Origin: Agapetus fuscipes
Taxonomy: Eukaryota; Arthropoda; Insecta; Trichoptera; Glossosomatidae
Direction of reading: 5' to 3'
DNA length: 64,000 bases
NCBI GenBank assembly: GCA_951799405.1
Contig: OX637333.1
Coordinates: 11,035,960-11,099,959, forward strand
Part shown: positions 60,687 to 64,000 of the stretch, piece by piece
Position numbering within the stretch: the stretch's first letter is position 1
Layout: the number at the start of each line of letters is the position of its first letter
Notes under the pieces: generated by a model
Databases searched by the model: none
The model's input: the letters and a program-made list of their open reading frames with translations, nothing else
Told to the model about the DNA's origin: nothing
Position numbers and translations under genes: made by a program

Positions 60687-61319
60687 TATAATCTATAATC
60701 TAAGTTGCAAGGATATATTCATTCAAAGCTCAGATTTATGCCCACAAACAAACACGTGTAGTTCGCGCTTACAAATGCTGATTGTGTATTTACAAATAAA
60801 ATCCAAACCTCAAATGAACATAAGCCCTGCAACTCTTGCCGACATTCCCTGAAACAGGGGTGATATTGGCAAAGTGAACCATTTTTTATAGTATGGGTGG
60901 TCAGCCTCATACCAACCTATAAGTCAAGGAATACGAGCAATAAATAACATTAAGTATAAAAAAAAAAAAACAACAAAACCTTAAAAAGAAATCTATACGA
61001 AAAAAGTCAAAAATTTCTTATGCAAAAAATGTAGCAAACTAATAAACCAACATTACAAATCAGCATTGCAGATTAGCCGCCACTTCTTCCTGTCCTTGCA
61101 TACTTCTTTCATTTCATCCAGAGTCATAACCTTTTTCATACAAGCTCTCCTTTTATTATGACTCTGGATATCCCATTCACTCGCTATTTCAAAAATTTGG
61201 TCCATCCATACCTTTCTTCCTCTTCCACGACATCCATCAATTCTTGCAGCATATACTTTCTTCGTCAGTCTTTCCTCATTCATTCTCTCCAAATGTCCAA
61301 ACCATCTAAGTATACTTCA
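60687..61319 (-). mobile_element. family-A LINE 3' end inserted in the helicase, 8-bp duplication
   Basis: GCTCATTC occurs at 60679-60686 and 61320-61327. It contains an ORF tail ([38 protein letters not shown]), a 3' UTR and an A-tail with a GATTATAGATTATAG end. Confidence 0.85.
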
Positions 61320-62509
61320 GCTCATTCAGCATTAAAATTGCCGTTAAATCTTCAAACTATTAAAGAACCAACATGTAATATTGCAAAACACTCCGCAATG
61401 GCCAAAGTTTTATCAGCATCGAAAATCATCATCTGGGACGAATACACAATGTCGCATAAACGTGCATTGGAAGCACTTCACCGAACATTGAAAGATCTAC
61501 GCAATAACTCGAGATGTTTTGGGGGCGCAATGATTTTACTGTCTGGAGATTTTTGCCAAACCCTGCCAGTAATTCCAAGAAAACTTTAGTTGACAACAAA
61601 CATGAGAGTTGCATTGCTGAACGATACATCTGCTGAAGATTTCTCTGAGCAATTACTGACTATCGGTAATGGTCGAGTACCTGTCGACGAATCGAGCGGA
61701 TTGATTTCATTTCCTCAGAATTTCTGTAACTTTGTCTCATCAACAAAGTATTCCTAAACATCATTACTAACCACAAAAATAATAAATGGTTGAGTGAGTG
61801 AGCAATTTTGGCGGCTAAGAATAAAGGTGTTGAAGACTTAAACTTCATAATTCAGAATGAGATCATTGGTACACTCTATTCTTTCAAATCAATTGACTGT
61901 GTTACAAATGAAGATGAAGCCACCAACTATCCAATTGAATTTACAAACTCCTTGGATGTGCCGGGCTTACCACCGCATAATTAACGATTAAAGGTTGGCT
62001 CCGTAGTAATCATGCTTCGAAACATAAACCAACCGAAACTGTGCAACGGAAAACGATTGGTGGTAAGGAAATTGATGAAAAATGTGATTCACACGACGAT
62101 ACTAAAGGGAAAATTTGAAGGTGAGGAAGATCTCATTCCAAGGATCCCGATGATTCCAACCGACATGCCGTTTGAGTTTAAACGACTTCAATTTCCGATC
62201 TGTCTTGCATTCGCCATGACCATCAACAAATCACAAGGCCAATTCTTAAAAGTTTGTGGTCTGAATCTAGAAAATCCGTGTTTTTCCCATGATCAATTAT
62301 ATGTGGCATGTTCACAGGTCGGAAGACCATCTGTATTATTTGTTCTTGCACCTGATGATAAAACAAATAAATTGTACAGTGGACTGCACAGGACTTTATA
62401 GCACAAAATACGGTCATGTTTAGGTCATAGCCAATTTTCATAACAAAACATTTAGTTGTGTGTAAGTAATGAAGCTTATCTTTTTAAGCAATCGTCTTTT
62501 TGCAGTATT

Positions 62510-64000
62510 ATCAATGATCCCGTTTGTATCAAAACTAACACTTTGTTTGGTGGGTACCTATACTTTTCATTGATATTTTGGAAAGTTATGATTGATTATC
62601 ATATGGGTACAACTTACTAGATTTTAAGACTCGTAGCCTAGTATTTTATATTAGGCGTTTTAGTACCAAGAATATTACAATTATTTTTGTATTAAAATTT
62701 GTCACTATGTATGGTGGCTACACCTTATAATATTTATTTAAAAAAAGTAATGATTAATGTATGTAGGTATATTTAAGAGCTTTTCAATTGTAGAACATTA
62801 TTATTTAGTTAACCCGTTCTCTGCCGGGAAAACTTAAAATATTGTTTTCTCTTTTATGGCAACCCCCAAAACAAAGAGTATTAAGAGGCAATGCTTATTG
62901 TTGTTCTATAGCAATTGATTGAGCGAATTGTTATGTAGGTTTATTTATGGGTATTAGACGTTTTGCTACCAAAAATATTACAATAATTTTTTGTATGAAA
63001 ATTTGTCACTTTGTATGGTGGCTATACTTTATAATATTTTTTTGAAAAAAGTAATGATTCATGTATGTAGGTATATATAAAAGCTTTTCAATTGTACAAC
63101 ATTATTTTTTAGTTAACCCTTTCTCTGCCGAGAAATTTTAAATTATTTTTTTCTCTTCTATGGCAACCCCCAAAACAAAGAAAATTATGAGGCAATGGTT
63201 ATTGTTGTTACATAGCAGTATTATAATGACGATTATGCAAAAAAAATAAAGAAAATCGTAGGAGCCGTTTTTGAGAAAATCTCATTTGAAATTTTCAGCT
63301 GTTCGGAAGCCATCTTGAATTTTCTAAAATTTGAAAAATGTTTCACTATGAATTATAGTGATAAAAAGTTTTTTCTGATAAAGCTAAGAAACAAAAAAGT
63401 TTTTTGCGTTCTGATGGGTTTTTGTAGCCTTTTAATTTCAATTTTTGATATCATGTAAACGGCCCTTTATGTTTTTATTTTCAAAAAAATTATTTTATTT
63501 TTATATAGAATTTAATATTACGTACAATATTGTAGAACATATCTTTTTTGTCAACGCTTTGACTTCTGAGAAAATCCCAATTGTTTATTTTTTTCATATG
63601 GCAACTCATAGACGCTGATTAGTAAAAATGTTGCCATAACTAAATTTGATAAAAATGTATCAAGCAACTACTTTACTGAAAATTAAAAAAAAATCGTTCG
63701 AGCCGTTTTTGAGAAAATCGCATTAGAAGTTTTCTCCTCTTTGGAAGCCATCTTGAATTCTCAAAATAGTGAAAAACAAATTATAGTACAAAGAAGTTTA
63801 TAAATTTTTCTTTCTTGTGAACCTAAAAAAAGTTTTACAAAATTGCGTTTTTATGGGTCTTTTTAATATTTTCGATGAAAATTTTGAGATCGTGTAAACG
63901 GTACTTTAAGTAAATAAATTTTTATAGTATTCTTTAAATTTTTGTAGAAATTAATATTGCGCGTAATATTGTAGAACTTTTTTTTTTTGTCAACCCAGCC
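62510..64000 (+). repeat. diverged long repeat, copy 2 (paralogue of 11869-13130)
   Basis: Shares, in the same order, TTTGTTTGGTGGGTACCTAT-like, TATGGTGGCTATAC, CTCTGCCGAGAAA, GGAGCCGTTTTTGAGAAAAT, GGAAGCCATCTTGAATTTTC, ATCATGTAAACGGCCCTTTA and GTACAATATTGTAGAACATA blocks. Here GAGCCGTTTTTGAGAAAATC occurs at about 63263 and 63700, an internal period near 440 bp. It runs off the window end. No coding sequence. Confidence 0.62.

Larger units (their letters stand above)
58632..62401 (+). mobile_element. Helitron copy C, 3' end not found
   Basis: Starts TATATATATAAAAGAAAGTC immediately after the CTAG of copy B (the initial TC of copy B is lacking). It parallels copy B closely through the N-terminal region and the shared LINE, but retains the C-terminal helicase. 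No CTRR hairpin was recognised after the helicase. Confidence 0.75.
58980..62401 (+). pseudogene. Helitron Pif1-like helicase (copy C), interrupted
   Basis: Segments in order: N-terminus near 59.0 kb; LLHEHHALVRLFKSALQRMP to 59276; LINE insertion; ALGRIYTVHPNNDECFYLRL (59658 on); MSEDILHQIRVSSRNPDLQM to IKAIDDEN (60274); A-tail insertion; LDAPGGTGKTFLMSVIL (Walker A, about 60550); LINE insertion; KIIIWDEYTMSHKRALEAL (Walker B DE, about 61435) and GGAMILLSGDFCQTLPVIPR (GDxxQ motif); KVGSVVIMLRNINQPKLCNG (about 61990), LAFAMTINKSQGQ (motif V region) and LYVACSQVGRPSVLF (motif VI), with a stop at 62401. The Rep domain is missing, as in copy B, and a few stops and frameshifts are present. All main helicase motifs of a Helitron SF1B helicase are visible, but the protein is broken. 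Confidence 0.82.

Overview
This window is arthropod nuclear DNA, most likely from an insect (Lepidoptera or a relative is a guess). The evidence is host genes split into short exons by GT/AG introns, an AT-rich background, insect-type telomere motifs (CCTAA)n, and the mixture of transposons: Helitron, piggyBac, hAT, Harbinger, BEL/Pao, Ty3/gypsy, DIRS and several LINE clades. Nothing prokaryotic was seen. Most of the 64 kb is transposable element, much of it nested.

Host genes. (1) On the + strand, eight exons from 18519 to 27724 encode the C-terminal two thirds of the mitochondrial trifunctional protein beta subunit (HADHB, a long-chain 3-ketoacyl-CoA thiolase), down to its stop codon. The N-terminal exons were not found in the 18.5 kb upstream. 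(2) On the - strand, six exons from 40357 down to 36671 encode the C-terminal part of a leucine-rich-repeat protein that I cannot name. The two genes are convergent, with about 9 kb of repeat-bearing spacer between them.

Layout. 0-7.5 kb: LINE fragments, SINEs with tRNA-like heads, a hAT MITE and a three-level nest. 7.5-13.1 kb: Helitron 5' ends with long (TATG)n runs, a satellite carrying telomere-like motifs, a Helitron 3' end and a diverged repeat that recurs at 62.5-64 kb. 13.1-14.8 kb: an internally deleted DIRS-like element that keeps its tyrosine recombinase. 15.8-18.5 kb: an R1/LOA-like LINE split by a second LINE. 18.5-27.7 kb: HADHB, with LINE, LTR-like and gypsy sequence in its introns. 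27.7-36.7 kb: nested piggyBac-type elements, a 58-bp minisatellite and a Harbinger derivative. 36.7-40.4 kb: the LRR gene. 41.6-44.9 kb: a jockey-like LINE split by another LINE. 46.2-52.2 kb: a very young BEL/Pao element with apparently identical LTRs and a 1255-codon ORF that has lost its RT catalytic core and RNase H in frame. 55.5-62.4 kb: a head-to-tail Helitron array in which two copies share one LINE insertion.

A recurring theme is a ~250-bp module (called the A-tail here) with TTCCTTGACTTATAGG at its 5' end and a (GATTA)n or (GATTATA)n tail. It is both the 3' end of a LINE (called family A here) and a solo SINE-like repeat, with roughly 30 full or partial copies in the window. Coordinates of repeat edges are by eye and usually good to a few bases where a target-site duplication is quoted, less well elsewhere.
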